In this document: positions 18,501-26,417 of the stretch, piece by piece
How the letters are laid out: every line of letters begins with the position of its first letter
Position numbering within the stretch: position 1 is the stretch's first letter
Position numbers and translations under genes: made by a program
The notes under the pieces: generated by a model
The model's input: only the letters and a program-made list of their open reading frames with translations
Databases searched by the model: none
What the model was told of the DNA's origin: nothing
DNA from: Stutzerimonas stutzeri TS44
GTDB taxonomy: Bacteria > Pseudomonadota > Gammaproteobacteria > Pseudomonadales > Pseudomonadaceae
Assembly: GCA_000263395.1 (NCBI GenBank)
Contig: AJXE01000001.1
Span: 394,633 to 458,632 of the forward strand
Length of the DNA: 64,000 bases
Reading direction: 5' to 3'

Positions 18501-18870
18501 TCTCGGCCTGCTTGCGCCAATGGGCAAGGTCGACATCCTTCATGTTGCCCTGGCCGTCGCATAGCACCTCGCGCCAGAGCTTTCCGCTCTGGAATACGTA
18601 GATACGACCAGAGCGCGGCAACGCGCCCTTGGGAGCTTCGTTATAGGCGTTGTAACCCGGAAGTCTGGCCAGCGGCATTACCGCTAGAAGCGTGTTCTGC
18701 TGGATGTTCTCTTCTTCATCATGGCTGCGCATGTCCACGGCAATGGGCAAAGAAAGTTCGCCACCGTCCTCGCGCTCGATGCTCAGCGCGAGTCTCTTGC
18801 GTTGCGAGTCGTCATACTGGGTTCGTTTGCGAACGCCCTGATCAATGGGGTGATCCGTCAACTCGCTCAT
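15571..18870 (-). CDS. Large putative T6SS effector, VasX / BTH_I2691-like
   Basis: 1099 residues encoded directly after vgrG with a 4-bp overlap. The N-terminal part (about 40-220) contains RSGRIYVFQSGKLWREVLCD, reminiscent of the toxin VasX N-terminal region used for T6SS delivery. The long central region is mostly helical and soluble. Near residues 785-857 there are three closely spaced hydrophobic segments (SGWAMFVTTVATAW, ALAYGVAAAGGAAWTAY, INPVVLVAGAVLFIGGSIL), consistent with a colicin-like membrane-inserting domain. A roughly 240-residue soluble tail follows. VasX of Vibrio cholerae is similar in size and acts on membranes. The assignment rests on context, architecture and weak resemblance; no enzymatic motif was found. 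Confidence 0.65.
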   Translation of the reverse strand: MSELTDHPIDQGVRKRTQYDDSQRKRLALSIEREDGGELSLPIAVDMRSHDEEENIQQNTLLAVMPLARLPGYNAYNEAPKGALPRSGRIYVFQSGKLWREVLCDGQGNMKDVDLAHWRKQAENKAPADDRRSVGKQQQILLIPILVQGQSVANNYLMAYSEKPWTWEYIQWLEADQNRVKSRAQNVGFAWSAAVVGQGQWRPTQAMPAVVISAQTEGYRPRNFSIESLLGDPSLFTPSLGSFPSNEMSSRMQMRLEELAAATQSPPPQPLPTLEAGKDVLVDRNLRSYPRLVGLMLDDPLFALRHACAQARLAESYLLTLNALVPHRPNGQYAHALYSSVMQSPNSPLGKLKTHLHIEQLQDTVFEGERKDARNHLASQLQRLTDLLSDVPLAASLWDWQYTHDERLLEPCLLFSDIFTTLGKLPEHVDALSQAGSSNSLLPRIAQLSERLLTGHHPITRPFLAQADGALPEAVQRLVALAAQAREPDPEYMGMSSLLHIADIDPQDTDKGLVYKNLHALIDDFTTTFSMAVLTQVQRLNAAEVTVAIQFNRLFAPTLGVLDKLSPSWHGVQLVTETQAKAANLRIIGVEGEGLRNGLTATERAALTRKNYLYMNVTNPEGRIIGSTSPRQVGQGLPNHGRGVILAAPADHPEVIKYSAWRHAVASKLDAAAQSPSLPLVAVACAMYNLSAQVEMTSLQREAGDGRGRYRLGYISAAFDLAVALGNLSKFTLGGENKLVTLINEPRLNVSRISTRWAINLAEQTGSSRLPILRAASGWAMFVTTVATAWDAKRAWHQGDHDAALAYGVAAAGGAAWTAYAFGMCINPVVLVAGAVLFIGGSILAGWLVDSDIEALMKNGPFGKDHGQTSMIGKVLGDDQRFAHLGDPQVAYQQLLGILGRPMIQVSRLGDWLDQAPPGVRAGIGSINQQRRPVNSSLECRRAAAQPFERDDWAVRIHSPLLGMFDAQHFQFYAREELGVLSLSGAFNAERTERRPIDEAKLAAQPLDSASVLYILPKQFPVMALTPLQRHGQKVTQRLKVFGQFRLAKEADRSDELVLPQPNPKTWQPYQAAFAKPPGLNARTDQVPYWQIETLEFKV

Positions 18871-20960
18871 GCGCCTTCCTCCGGGTCGAGCAACTTGACT
18901 TGCCCGCCTTGCTCCGGGTCACCCCAGACGTCCACGATCAGTTGCTGCGGCCCCTTGCCCTCCTTTTCTGGAAGTAGAGACGGTAGGTTGATGGTGGCAG
19001 TGCCGGTTTTCTCGCCCACCGGTGCGGTATCTGCTGGTTTGGGCAAGTCAGGTGATATCGGCGCCGCGCCCGCCCCGCTCCCCGGCGTACCACCCGAATT
19101 CACCCTGACCACCGGCCCCACCAACGTCACGCCGCTGGCGTCGAGCTTCACAAAGCTGCCGCCTGCCTTGAAGGTGAGTTCGCTGCCAGCCTCCAGCACC
19201 ACTTTGAGGCCGCTAGAGAGGTGAATCTCGTTGCCAGCCTCGACAAACTGCCCGCTGCCGATCTTCAGGTGCTGACTGTTGCCGACAGTCAGGTGATCGC
19301 TGGCGCGGATTTCGCTCTTGCGGTCGGCGTGGGTGGTGCGGTGTTCTTCGGCGCGGAATTCGCTGTGGCTGTTGGCCTCGACGGTATCGTGACGTTCGTG
19401 GCCGACGCGAATCTTCTGGTCGTGCTCGATGTTCTCGTCCCAGTCGCGCTGGGCGTGGAGGTAGATCTGTTCGGCGCCCTGGCGGTCTTCGATACGCAGT
19501 TCGTTGTAACCGCCACCGCCGGGGGAACTGAGCGTCTTGAACACCGTGCGGGTCTTGTTCGCCGGCAGGTCGTAGGGGACCTGGTGCTCCTTGTGGTACA
19601 GGCAGCCGGTCACCAGTGGTTGGTCGGGATCGCCTTCGAGGAAGGTCACCAGCACTTCCATGCCGACCCGCGGAATGGCGATGCCGCCATAGCGGTCGCC
19701 GGCCCAGCTGGAGCTGACACGCAGCCAGCAGCTGGTCTTGTCATCAGATTGGCCTTCGCGGTCCCAGTGGAACTGAACTCGCACGCGGCCGTACTGGTCG
19801 CAGTGGATCTCTTCGCCAGCCGGGCCGGTGACCACGGCGGTCTGGCTGCCCAGCACCCTCGGCTTTGGATGCCTCAGCGCAGGGCGGAAGGGAACGTTCC
19901 AGGGCATGGCGCGGAAGCGGTTGCGGTAGCCCTGGACGAAGCCATCGCCGGTATCGACATGACTGGTGACCGACTCTTCCAGCACCTGCGGCTGCTTGCC
20001 CTCGTGCAACACCTCGGTGAGCAGCCAGAGTTGGTTCCAGTCGGCGCGAGGGTGCTTGCCCAGATCGAGAAAATGTCCGCTCAGCAGCCGCGGCTGGTCG
20101 CTCTCGCCCTCGGCCAGCTGATAGTCGTGGCGATGGCGCTCCAGCGCGCGTTGCGACAGGTGTTTGCCGCGGGCACGCTCGCTGAAGCGGCCGGGGTAGT
20201 CGTAGTCCTCGAGATCCGGCTGGAAGTCGCTGTGGAACGCGGCCTCCATGGTCAGGCGCGGCTTTTCGAAGTCGTAGTCGCGGCGCGTGACGCGACTGGT
20301 GCGGGTTTCCAGGCGCAGGCCGAAGCGCTGGATCACCGGCTGGTCGGCGACCAGGCCGCTGTCCTGCTGATAGCTGGTGGTAGCGAGCGTAGAGAAGACC
20401 GTCTGGTCGTCGCCGAACACCAGCACATGGCCGGCCGTGCTGTGCTGGAAGTGATAGTGGATGCCCTCTTCCTCGCACAGGCGCTGGATGAAGTGCAGGT
20501 CGGATTCGTCGTACTGCACGCAGTATTCGCGCGGCGGGTAGATCACCGGGCCGAGCTGGAAGCGGTAGGCGTCGGCCTGGATACCGTGCTCCTCGAGTAC
20601 CTGGGCGACGATCTGCGGCACGCTCAGGTGCTGAAAGATGCGCTGGTTGCTGCGATGGGCGAGGTAGGCCAGCTGCGGCACGAGCGTGAGCCGATAACGG
20701 GTCAGGCGTTTGCCGGATTCACCCTGACCAGCCTGATGCACCAGTCCGTGGATGCCGCTGCCGTCCGGCGCGAAGGCGAGGAAGGCCGGACGGTGCAGCA
20801 GGCTTTCCAGCTCCAGATCGGGCCGCTCGCTGACCAGTTCCAGGTCGAAGCGATAGGGCTGGCTGATGGCCTCGCGGCCTTGGAATTCGAGCACCTTGAA
20901 GTCGTGCTCGAAGCCGTCAAAAGTGAGGTTGAAATGGGCCTGGTTGGCTGGGGCGAACAT
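18867..20960 (-). CDS. vgrG: Type VI secretion spike protein VgrG
   Basis: 697 residues. The gp27-like base runs to about residue 380 (starting MFAPANQAHFNLTFDGFEHDF). The gp5 OB-fold follows with GRVRVQFHWDREGQ and SSWAGDRYGGIAIPRVGMEV, then VTFLEGDPDQPLVTG. The C-terminal beta-helix has repeated H-x-T/S motifs (RHDTVEANSHSEFRAEEHRTT). A Gly/Ala/Pro-rich tail (about 630-697) after the needle probably docks the downstream effector. It sits between hcp and the large effector gene. Confidence 0.96.
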   Translation of the reverse strand: MFAPANQAHFNLTFDGFEHDFKVLEFQGREAISQPYRFDLELVSERPDLELESLLHRPAFLAFAPDGSGIHGLVHQAGQGESGKRLTRYRLTLVPQLAYLAHRSNQRIFQHLSVPQIVAQVLEEHGIQADAYRFQLGPVIYPPREYCVQYDESDLHFIQRLCEEEGIHYHFQHSTAGHVLVFGDDQTVFSTLATTSYQQDSGLVADQPVIQRFGLRLETRTSRVTRRDYDFEKPRLTMEAAFHSDFQPDLEDYDYPGRFSERARGKHLSQRALERHRHDYQLAEGESDQPRLLSGHFLDLGKHPRADWNQLWLLTEVLHEGKQPQVLEESVTSHVDTGDGFVQGYRNRFRAMPWNVPFRPALRHPKPRVLGSQTAVVTGPAGEEIHCDQYGRVRVQFHWDREGQSDDKTSCWLRVSSSWAGDRYGGIAIPRVGMEVLVTFLEGDPDQPLVTGCLYHKEHQVPYDLPANKTRTVFKTLSSPGGGGYNELRIEDRQGAEQIYLHAQRDWDENIEHDQKIRVGHERHDTVEANSHSEFRAEEHRTTHADRKSEIRASDHLTVGNSQHLKIGSGQFVEAGNEIHLSSGLKVVLEAGSELTFKAGGSFVKLDASGVTLVGPVVRVNSGGTPGSGAGAAPISPDLPKPADTAPVGEKTGTATINLPSLLPEKEGKGPQQLIVDVWGDPEQGGQVKLLDPEEGA

Positions 20961-21144
20961 CCATGTTCCTCCTGTTCAGTCCATGTATCGGCGCAGGGGC
21001 GCTGCGGAGCGTCGATGTAGCACAGACCGGCCGCTCTGCAACGCGCGCTTTACGCATTCCGCAACGGCAACCTCGGATTCTGTTCGGTGCTTCGCAAAAA
21101 GACGTTCGGCCAGGCAAGCCTGGCCGAAGCGGGTCCGCGGCGAA

Positions 21145-21663
21145 TCAGCCGGCGATCGGGGTACGCCAGTCGTCGGAGCCGGAGGTGCCGGAGACTTCGT
21201 GGGTCCAGACGATCTTGCGGTAGGTGAAGTACACATCTTCCAGATGGGTGAAGTGCGACATGTTCGGGTCCTGGCAGTTGGGCATGCGCGACTGCACGTC
21301 GACGATCACCGCGTCTTCCAGTTCGATGGTGAAGTAGTGTTCCTGGGTGCCGGTCGACGAGGTGCGGTACCACTCCAGGCGGCACTTGTTCAGGCGCTCG
21401 CCGGAAGTCAGCGCGTTGAAGATCAGCGGCGACGACTTGTCGAACACCTTGGTGATCATCAGCGGCTTGTGCACGCGCTGGCCGGTCGGCTGGCCGGACT
21501 GCGGATCGCGCGGAATGATGACCTGATGCTGGAAAGCCTGGACCAGGATCTGGTCTTCATGGCCTTCCTGGAAAATGTTACCCACCGAGTCCTCGGTGAA
21601 GGTGCCGGCAGTGATCAGGCCTTGCTTGGTGCCTTCCAGGGACAGGTACGCGGGTGTTGGCAT
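21145..21663 (-). CDS. hcp: Type VI secretion tube protein Hcp
   Basis: 172 residues, nearly collinear with the 172-residue Hcp (HcpA/B/C type) of P. aeruginosa. It shows SLEGTKQGLITAGTF, HEDQILVQAFQHQVIIPRD, GQPTGQRVHKPL, the ALTSGERLNK segment and the terminal SGTSGSDDWRTPIAG. It forms the hexameric tube and carries small effectors. The start is the ATG with a GGAGAG SD (on the minus strand, CAAGGAGAGCACCC); an in-frame upstream TTG falls inside the promoter. A gap of 184 bp separates it from vgrG. No tssA-M genes are in the window, so this is an orphan hcp/vgrG locus. Confidence 0.96.
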   Translation of the reverse strand: MPTPAYLSLEGTKQGLITAGTFTEDSVGNIFQEGHEDQILVQAFQHQVIIPRDPQSGQPTGQRVHKPLMITKVFDKSSPLIFNALTSGERLNKCRLEWYRTSSTGTQEHYFTIELEDAVIVDVQSRMPNCQDPNMSHFTHLEDVYFTYRKIVWTHEVSGTSGSDDWRTPIAG

Positions 21664-21712
21664 GGGTGCTCTCCTTGCTGAATGAAATGCCATTGTTGGC
21701 AATCCCACTTGG

Positions 21713-21728
21713 TACAAGCGCCATGCCA
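21713..21728 (-). promoter_or_regulatory. Sigma54-type -24/-12 promoter of hcp
   Basis: The minus strand reads TGGCATGGCGCTTGTA, matching the RpoN consensus TGGCAYRNNNNTTGCW except for GT in place of GC at -12. The GG-N10-GT spacing is exact. It lies about 50 bp upstream of the hcp ATG. A strongly AT-rich stretch (21724-21775) just upstream could bind IHF or an enhancer-binding protein. Sigma54 control of orphan hcp/vgrG loci is established in P. aeruginosa. Confidence 0.6.
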
Positions 21729-21890
21729 AATAAATAAATATCTTTTAATTCAATAAGTTATAGATAAACCAACCGAAAGCCGCGCACCTCGGCGGAAGCG
21801 CATCACAGAAACCTGCGCAAGATCTGGCACAGCCGTGAGAAAACCTTGCGCAACGGCGCGCGCGCTGCGTACCACAAGCGCTACACAGAC

Positions 21891-21911
21891 CTTTCCACAG
21901 AGTTATCCACA
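21891..21911 (+). promoter_or_regulatory. DnaA box and adjacent degenerate box
   Basis: TTATCCACA at 21903-21911 is a perfect consensus DnaA box. CTTTCCACA at 21891-21899 is a degenerate copy in the same orientation, 12 bp upstream, about one helical turn. Both lie in the non-coding gap between the hcp promoter and the small RNA downstream of polA. Binding is not shown. Confidence 0.5.
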
Positions 21912-21967
21912 GGCAAGTGCGCCACTTCTTGCGCAGATGAGTGACGACGCGAAGGTTTTTTCAAGAC

Positions 21968-22010
21968 AAAAAAAACCTCGAACTTCATTGGGGGAGGGGG
22001 AAGTTCGAGG
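21968..22010 (-). terminator. Intrinsic terminator of the sRNA (and polA read-through)
   Basis: Perfect 11-bp stem: on the minus strand CCTCGAACTTC (22010-22000) pairs with GAAGTTCGAGG (21986-21976). The loop is C-rich and eight consecutive Ts follow (21975-21968). Confidence 0.9.
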
Positions 22011-22097
22011 TCCAAATCCGGACCGCTAGGGCGGGGTCCAGAGATCTGCCAACACTTAACACAACAAGGAGCATCGAAGGGCTTTTACACCCTTCGC
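21968..22097 (-). ncRNA. ersA: ErsA/Spot42-like small RNA downstream of polA
   Basis: About 130 nt on the polA strand, in the position of Spot 42 in enterobacteria and ErsA (132 nt) in P. aeruginosa. From a predicted +1 near 22096 the RNA opens with a hairpin (CGAAGGG / CCCTTCG, 22074-22096). A U/G-rich single-stranded stretch follows, then a second stem GGACC...GGTCC (about 22021-22040). A C-rich loop inside the terminator hairpin (CCTCGAACTTC...GAAGTTCGAGG) precedes eight Ts. ErsA is a sigma22-dependent regulator of algC and envelope genes. The identity is inferred from synteny, size and structure. Confidence 0.7.
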
Positions 22098-22101
22098 ATG
22101 C

Positions 22102-22130
22102 ATTGACCAGCGGGTTCCGCGATTGGTTCC
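22102..22130 (-). promoter_or_regulatory. Sigma22 (AlgU)-like promoter of the sRNA
   Basis: On the minus strand GGAACCA (-35, 22130-22124), a 17-bp spacer and TCAAT (-10, 22106-22102) resemble the AlgU/RpoE pattern GAACTT-N16/17-TCTGA. The site would start transcription near 22096, giving an RNA of about 130 nt. ErsA of P. aeruginosa is sigma22-dependent. Confidence 0.5.
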
Positions 22131-22155
22131 GCGGGTGTGCGAAAAAAATACGGCC

Positions 22156-24897
22156 TCAGTGCGCCTCGTCCCAATTGGCGCCGACGCCCGCCTCGACCAG
22201 CAGCGGCACATCCAGATCGGCCGCTGCGCTCATCAGCGGACCGATGCGCTCGCGCAGTGTCTCGACCTGATCCTCGCGGACCTCCAGCACCAGTTCATCG
22301 TGCACCTGCAGGATGATGCGCGCGTCCAGCCCCGATTCCTGCAGCCAGCCGTCGACGGCGACCATCGCGCGCTTGATGATGTCCGCCGCGGTGCCCTGCA
22401 TCGGCGCGTTGATCGCGGTGCGCTCGGCGCCCTTGCGCATGGCGCCGTTCTTCGAGTTGATCTCCGGCAGGTACAGGCGCCGGCCGAACAGCGTCTCGAC
22501 GAAGCCCTGCTCAGCAGCCTGAGTGCGGGTGCGTTCCATATAGGCGAGCACGCCCGGGTAGCGCGCGAAGTAGCGGTCGATGTACTCCTGCGCCTCCTTG
22601 CGGCCGACGCCGATCTGCTTGGCCAGCCCGAACGCGCTCATACCGTAGATCAGGCCGAAGTTGATCGCCTTGGCGCTGCGCCGCTGGTCGCTGCTGACCT
22701 GCTCCAGCGGCACGCCGAAGACCTCGGCGGCGGTGGCGCGGTGCACGTCGAGGTTGTTCTGGAAGGCGTGCAGCAGCCCGGCGTCCTGCGCCAGGTGGGC
22801 CATGATGCGCAGCTCGATCTGCGAGTAGTCCGCCGCCAGCAGCCGGTAGCCGGGCGCGGCGACGAAGGCCTGGCGGATACGCCGCCCTTCGGCCGTGCGG
22901 ATCGGGATGTTCTGCAGGTTCGGGTCGCTGGAAGACAGCCGCCCGGTGGCGGTGACGGCCTGGTGGTAGCTGGTGTGGATGCGCCCGGTGCGCGGGTTGA
23001 TCTGCTGCGGCAGCTTGTCGGTGTAGGTGCCCTTGAGCTTGCTCAGGGAGCGGTGCTGCATGATCACCTTGGGCAGCGGGTAGTTCTGCTCGGCCAGTTC
23101 GGCGAGCACGCTTTCGGCGGTGGACGGCTGGCCGCCGGCGGTCTTGGAGAGCACCGGGCAGCCGAGCTTTTCATAGAGGATCGCGCCGAGCTGCTTGGGC
23201 GAGCCAAGGTTGAACGCCTCGCCGGCAATATCGAAGGCCTCGCGCTCCAGTTGCACCAGCTTGTCGCCGAGTTCGACGCTCTGCTGGCCGAGCAACTGCG
23301 CATCGACCAGCGCGCCATTGCGCTCGATGCGCGCCAGCACCGGCACCAGCGGCATCTCGATCCCGGTCAGTACCCTGAGCAGCGACGGCGTCTGCTCCAG
23401 CCTGTCGAGCAGGGTCTGGTGCAGGCGCAGGGTGATATCGGCATCCTCGGCGGCATAGGGGCCGGCCTGTTCGAGGGCGATCTGGTCGAAGGTCAGCTGC
23501 TTGGCGCCCTTGCCGGCGATGTCCTCGAAACGGATGGTGCTGCGCCCGAGGTATTTCAGCGCCAGGCTGTCCATGTCGTGGCGGGTGGCGGTGGCGTCGA
23601 GCACGTAGGATTCGAGCATGGTGTCGAAGGTCATGCCGCGCATCTCGACGCCGTAGTGCATCAGCACGTTCATGTCGTACTTGCCGTTCTGGCAGATTTT
23701 CACTTTCGCCGGATCTTCCAGCAGCGGCTTGAGCGCGGCGAGCACGGCGTCGCGCTCGAGCTGCGGCGGCACGCCCATGTAGCTGTGCGTCAGCGGCACG
23801 TAGGCCGCCTGACCGGCCTCGATGGCGAACGACAGCCCGACCAGCTCGGCGCGCTGGGCGTCGACGCTGGTGGTTTCGGTGTCGAAGGCGAAGCACTCGG
23901 CGGCCTGCAGGCGCGCCAGCCAGCGCTCGAAGTCGGCCTGCTCGAGCAGGGTTTCATACTCCACGTCAGCCTGGATCGCGGCCTCTTCCCCACTATTGCC
24001 GTCACTTTCGTCGGCTTTCGCCTCGCGCAGCAGCTCATCGAGCCAGTTCTTGAACTCCAGCTCGCGATACAGCGCGATCAGCGCCTCGCGCTGCGGCTCG
24101 CCGGGCATCAGGTCGCCGACCTCGACGTCCAGCGCCACGTCGAGCTTGATCGTCGCCAGCTGGTAGGACATGAACGCTGCCTCGCGATGCTCGGCGAGCT
24201 TGGCGCCGAGGGTCTTGGCGCCGCGGATCGGCAGCGCCGCGACCTGCTCGAGGTTGTCGTAGAGGCCCTTGAGCCCGCCCTCGATGCCGTTGAGCAGGCC
24301 GCAGGCGGTCTTCTCGCCGACGCCCGGCACACCGGGAATGTTGTCGACCTTGTCGCCCATCAGCGCGAGAAAATCGATGATCAGCTCGGGGCCGACGCCG
24401 AACTTGTTCTGCACGCCCGCGATGTCGTAGACGCTGCCGGTCATGGTGTTGACCAGCGTGACATGCGGGCAGACCAGCTGCGCCATGTCCTTGTCGCCGG
24501 TGGAGATCACCACGTCGCGACCGAGCGCCGCGCACTGGCGCGCGAGGGTGCCGATCACGTCGTCGGCCTCGACCCCTTCCACGCACAGCAGCGGCAGGCC
24601 GAGGGCGCGGACGCTGGCATGCAGCGGCTCGACCTGCACGCGCAGGTCGTCCGGCATCGGTGGGCGATGGGATTTGTAATTCTCGAACAGTTCGTCGCGA
24701 AAGGTCGGCCCCTTGGCATCGAAAACCACGGCGAACGGGCTGTGCGGATACTGCCGGCGCAGCGCCAGCAGCATGTTCAACACCCCCTTCACCGCGCCGG
24801 TCGGTTTGCCGGTGGAGGTGGTCAGCGGCGGCAGCGCATGGAAGGCGCGGTAGAGGTAGGACGAACCGTCCACCAGGACGAGGGGCGCTTGGCTCAT
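22156..24897 (-). CDS. polA: DNA polymerase I
   Basis: 913 residues with the three PolA domains in order. The 5' nuclease runs to about 290 (start [20 protein letters not shown]). The 3'-5' exonuclease is at about 320-510, with its catalytic DTET motif intact (FDTETTSV). The polymerase follows (motif [15 protein letters not shown], the O-helix [14 protein letters not shown], motif [12 protein letters not shown]). It fills gaps in Okazaki fragments and repair patches. The ATG chosen is the first consistent with the family. A longer upstream reading frame is antisense to the divergent DUF2782 and thrB genes. It is followed by the ErsA-like sRNA, the conserved polA neighbourhood. Confidence 0.97.
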   Translation of the reverse strand: MSQAPLVLVDGSSYLYRAFHALPPLTTSTGKPTGAVKGVLNMLLALRRQYPHSPFAVVFDAKGPTFRDELFENYKSHRPPMPDDLRVQVEPLHASVRALGLPLLCVEGVEADDVIGTLARQCAALGRDVVISTGDKDMAQLVCPHVTLVNTMTGSVYDIAGVQNKFGVGPELIIDFLALMGDKVDNIPGVPGVGEKTACGLLNGIEGGLKGLYDNLEQVAALPIRGAKTLGAKLAEHREAAFMSYQLATIKLDVALDVEVGDLMPGEPQREALIALYRELEFKNWLDELLREAKADESDGNSGEEAAIQADVEYETLLEQADFERWLARLQAAECFAFDTETTSVDAQRAELVGLSFAIEAGQAAYVPLTHSYMGVPPQLERDAVLAALKPLLEDPAKVKICQNGKYDMNVLMHYGVEMRGMTFDTMLESYVLDATATRHDMDSLALKYLGRSTIRFEDIAGKGAKQLTFDQIALEQAGPYAAEDADITLRLHQTLLDRLEQTPSLLRVLTGIEMPLVPVLARIERNGALVDAQLLGQQSVELGDKLVQLEREAFDIAGEAFNLGSPKQLGAILYEKLGCPVLSKTAGGQPSTAESVLAELAEQNYPLPKVIMQHRSLSKLKGTYTDKLPQQINPRTGRIHTSYHQAVTATGRLSSSDPNLQNIPIRTAEGRRIRQAFVAAPGYRLLAADYSQIELRIMAHLAQDAGLLHAFQNNLDVHRATAAEVFGVPLEQVSSDQRRSAKAINFGLIYGMSAFGLAKQIGVGRKEAQEYIDRYFARYPGVLAYMERTRTQAAEQGFVETLFGRRLYLPEINSKNGAMRKGAERTAINAPMQGTAADIIKRAMVAVDGWLQESGLDARIILQVHDELVLEVREDQVETLRERIGPLMSAAADLDVPLLVEAGVGANWDEAH

Positions 24898-24972
24898 GAG
24901 CGGAATAACCTTTTCGGCGGGCCCGGCGCTAGAATGCGCAGAACCTCTTATCGACAAAGGGACAAGGTTATC

Positions 24973-25257
24973 ATGCGCGCTCTCAAACCCCTGATGCTGG
25001 CCGCCCTGCTGGCGTGCGTGCCCCTGGCCGGTGTCGCCCAGGAATCGGTCGACGGCGAGCCGGACGTGACCATCCGCCAGGAGGGCGATCGCACCGTCGA
25101 GGAATACCGCGTCAACGGCTTCCTCTATGCGGTCAAGGTGACCCCCAAGCACGGCAAGCCGTACTTCCTGGTGCGCGCCGACGGCAACGACGGCAACTTC
25201 GTGCGCGCCGACCAGCCGGACATGCTGATCCCCTCCTGGAAAATCTTCAGCTGGTAA
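24973..25257 (+). CDS. DUF2782 family small exported protein
   Basis: 94 residues with signal peptide [23 protein letters not shown]. The mature part has the DUF2782 pattern: [41 protein letters not shown], and the ending [10 protein letters not shown] conserved neighbour of polA and thrB in pseudomonads, of unknown function. It is divergent from polA with 75 bp between them and lies 12 bp ahead of thrB, so probably co-transcribed with thrB. Confidence 0.88.
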   Translation: MRALKPLMLAALLACVPLAGVAQESVDGEPDVTIRQEGDRTVEEYRVNGFLYAVKVTPKHGKPYFLVRADGNDGNFVRADQPDMLIPSWKIFSW

Positions 25258-25269
25258 GCGGAGTCGATC

Positions 25270-26223
25270 ATGTCGGTATTCACCCCACTGCAGCGCGACG
25301 AGCTGGAAGCCTTCCTGGCGCCCTACGGGCTCGGACGGCTGCGTGATTTCCAGGGCATCGCCGCCGGTAGCGAGAACAGCAATTTCTTCGTCAGCCTCGA
25401 GCAGGGCGAATACGTGCTGACGCTGATCGAGCGCGGCCCGACGCAGGACCTGCCGTTCTTCATCGAACTGCTCGAGCGCCTGCACCGCGCCGGCCTGCCG
25501 GTGCCCTACGCCCTGCACGACGCGAGCGGCGAGGCGTTGCGTGAGCTGGCCGGCAAGCCCGCGCTGCTGCAGCCACGCCTGTCCGGCCGGCATGTGGTCG
25601 AACCCAACCCGCACCACTGCGCCGAGATCGGCCGCCTGCTGGCGCGCCTGCACCTGGCGACCCGCGAGCAGATTCTCGAACGCGCCAGCGACCGCGGCCT
25701 GGACTGGATGCAGGAGCAGGGCCCGAGCCTGGCGCTGAACCTGCCCGACGAGCAGCTACCGCTGCTGCGCGATGGCCTGGCGGAAATCGCCGAGCTGCGC
25801 CCCAAGTTCCTCGCCCTGCCGCGCGCCAACCTGCACGCCGACCTGTTCCGCGACAACGTGCTGTTCGAGGGCACCCACCTGACCGGGGTGATCGACTTCT
25901 ACAACGCCTGCTCCGGACCGATGCTCTACGACCTGGCCATCGCCGTGAACGACTGGTGCTCGCACCCCAACGGCGAGATCGACCCCGAGCGCAGCGAGCC
26001 GCTGCTGGCCGCCTACTCCGCGCTGCGCCGCTTCACCCCGGCCGAGGCCGAGCTGTGGCAGCCGATGCTGCGCGTGGCCTGCGTGCGCTTCTGGCTGTCG
26101 CGCCTGATCGCCGCGCAGCACTTCGAGGGCACGCCGGACGTGCTGGTGAAGGACCCCGGCGAATTTCAGCGCCTGCTCGCCGCACGCCAGCAGCCGGCGA
26201 GTGTCCTACCCTTTGCCTTCTGA
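25270..26223 (+). CDS. thrB: Homoserine kinase (ThrB, APH-fold type)
   Basis: 317 residues. Phosphorylates homoserine to O-phosphohomoserine, the penultimate step of threonine synthesis. Pseudomonads use this aminoglycoside-phosphotransferase-fold enzyme rather than the GHMP-type E. coli ThrB. It has the nucleotide-binding N-lobe ([20 protein letters not shown]), the catalytic loop HADLFRDN (H189, D191) and the metal-binding D209 in GVIDFYNAC. Length and ends match the family. Confidence 0.94.
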   Translation: MSVFTPLQRDELEAFLAPYGLGRLRDFQGIAAGSENSNFFVSLEQGEYVLTLIERGPTQDLPFFIELLERLHRAGLPVPYALHDASGEALRELAGKPALLQPRLSGRHVVEPNPHHCAEIGRLLARLHLATREQILERASDRGLDWMQEQGPSLALNLPDEQLPLLRDGLAEIAELRPKFLALPRANLHADLFRDNVLFEGTHLTGVIDFYNACSGPMLYDLAIAVNDWCSHPNGEIDPERSEPLLAAYSALRRFTPAEAELWQPMLRVACVRFWLSRLIAAQHFEGTPDVLVKDPGEFQRLLAARQQPASVLPFAF

Positions 26224-26417
26224 CGAGGCGACCGCGCGGTCGAGTAGCGGACCGCGCCCGGGTAAGATGACGCACTTTTTCCAGCGGCCACGCTGATACC
26301 CGCGGCCCGGTGCGACGCTGAGCGTCACCGGCCGCCCGCCCTTTCGCGCCTAGCGGCGCCCCACTCTCGCGCTGCGACCGGCATCGCCCTCGCCGCAGCG
26401 CCTTCAGGGAACGACGA

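Noticed and set aside
19221..21020. Plus-strand frame of 599 codons antisense to vgrG
   Set aside because: vgrG motifs and collinearity make the minus strand the coding strand.
21835..22029. 64-codon plus-strand ORF in the hcp/polA gap
   Set aside because: No SD, no family, and it runs antisense through the strong sRNA terminator.
22123..25257. Plus-strand frame of 1044 codons antisense to polA, in frame with the DUF2782 gene
   Set aside because: Only its final 94 codons match a real family with a signal peptide; the remainder is polA antisense.
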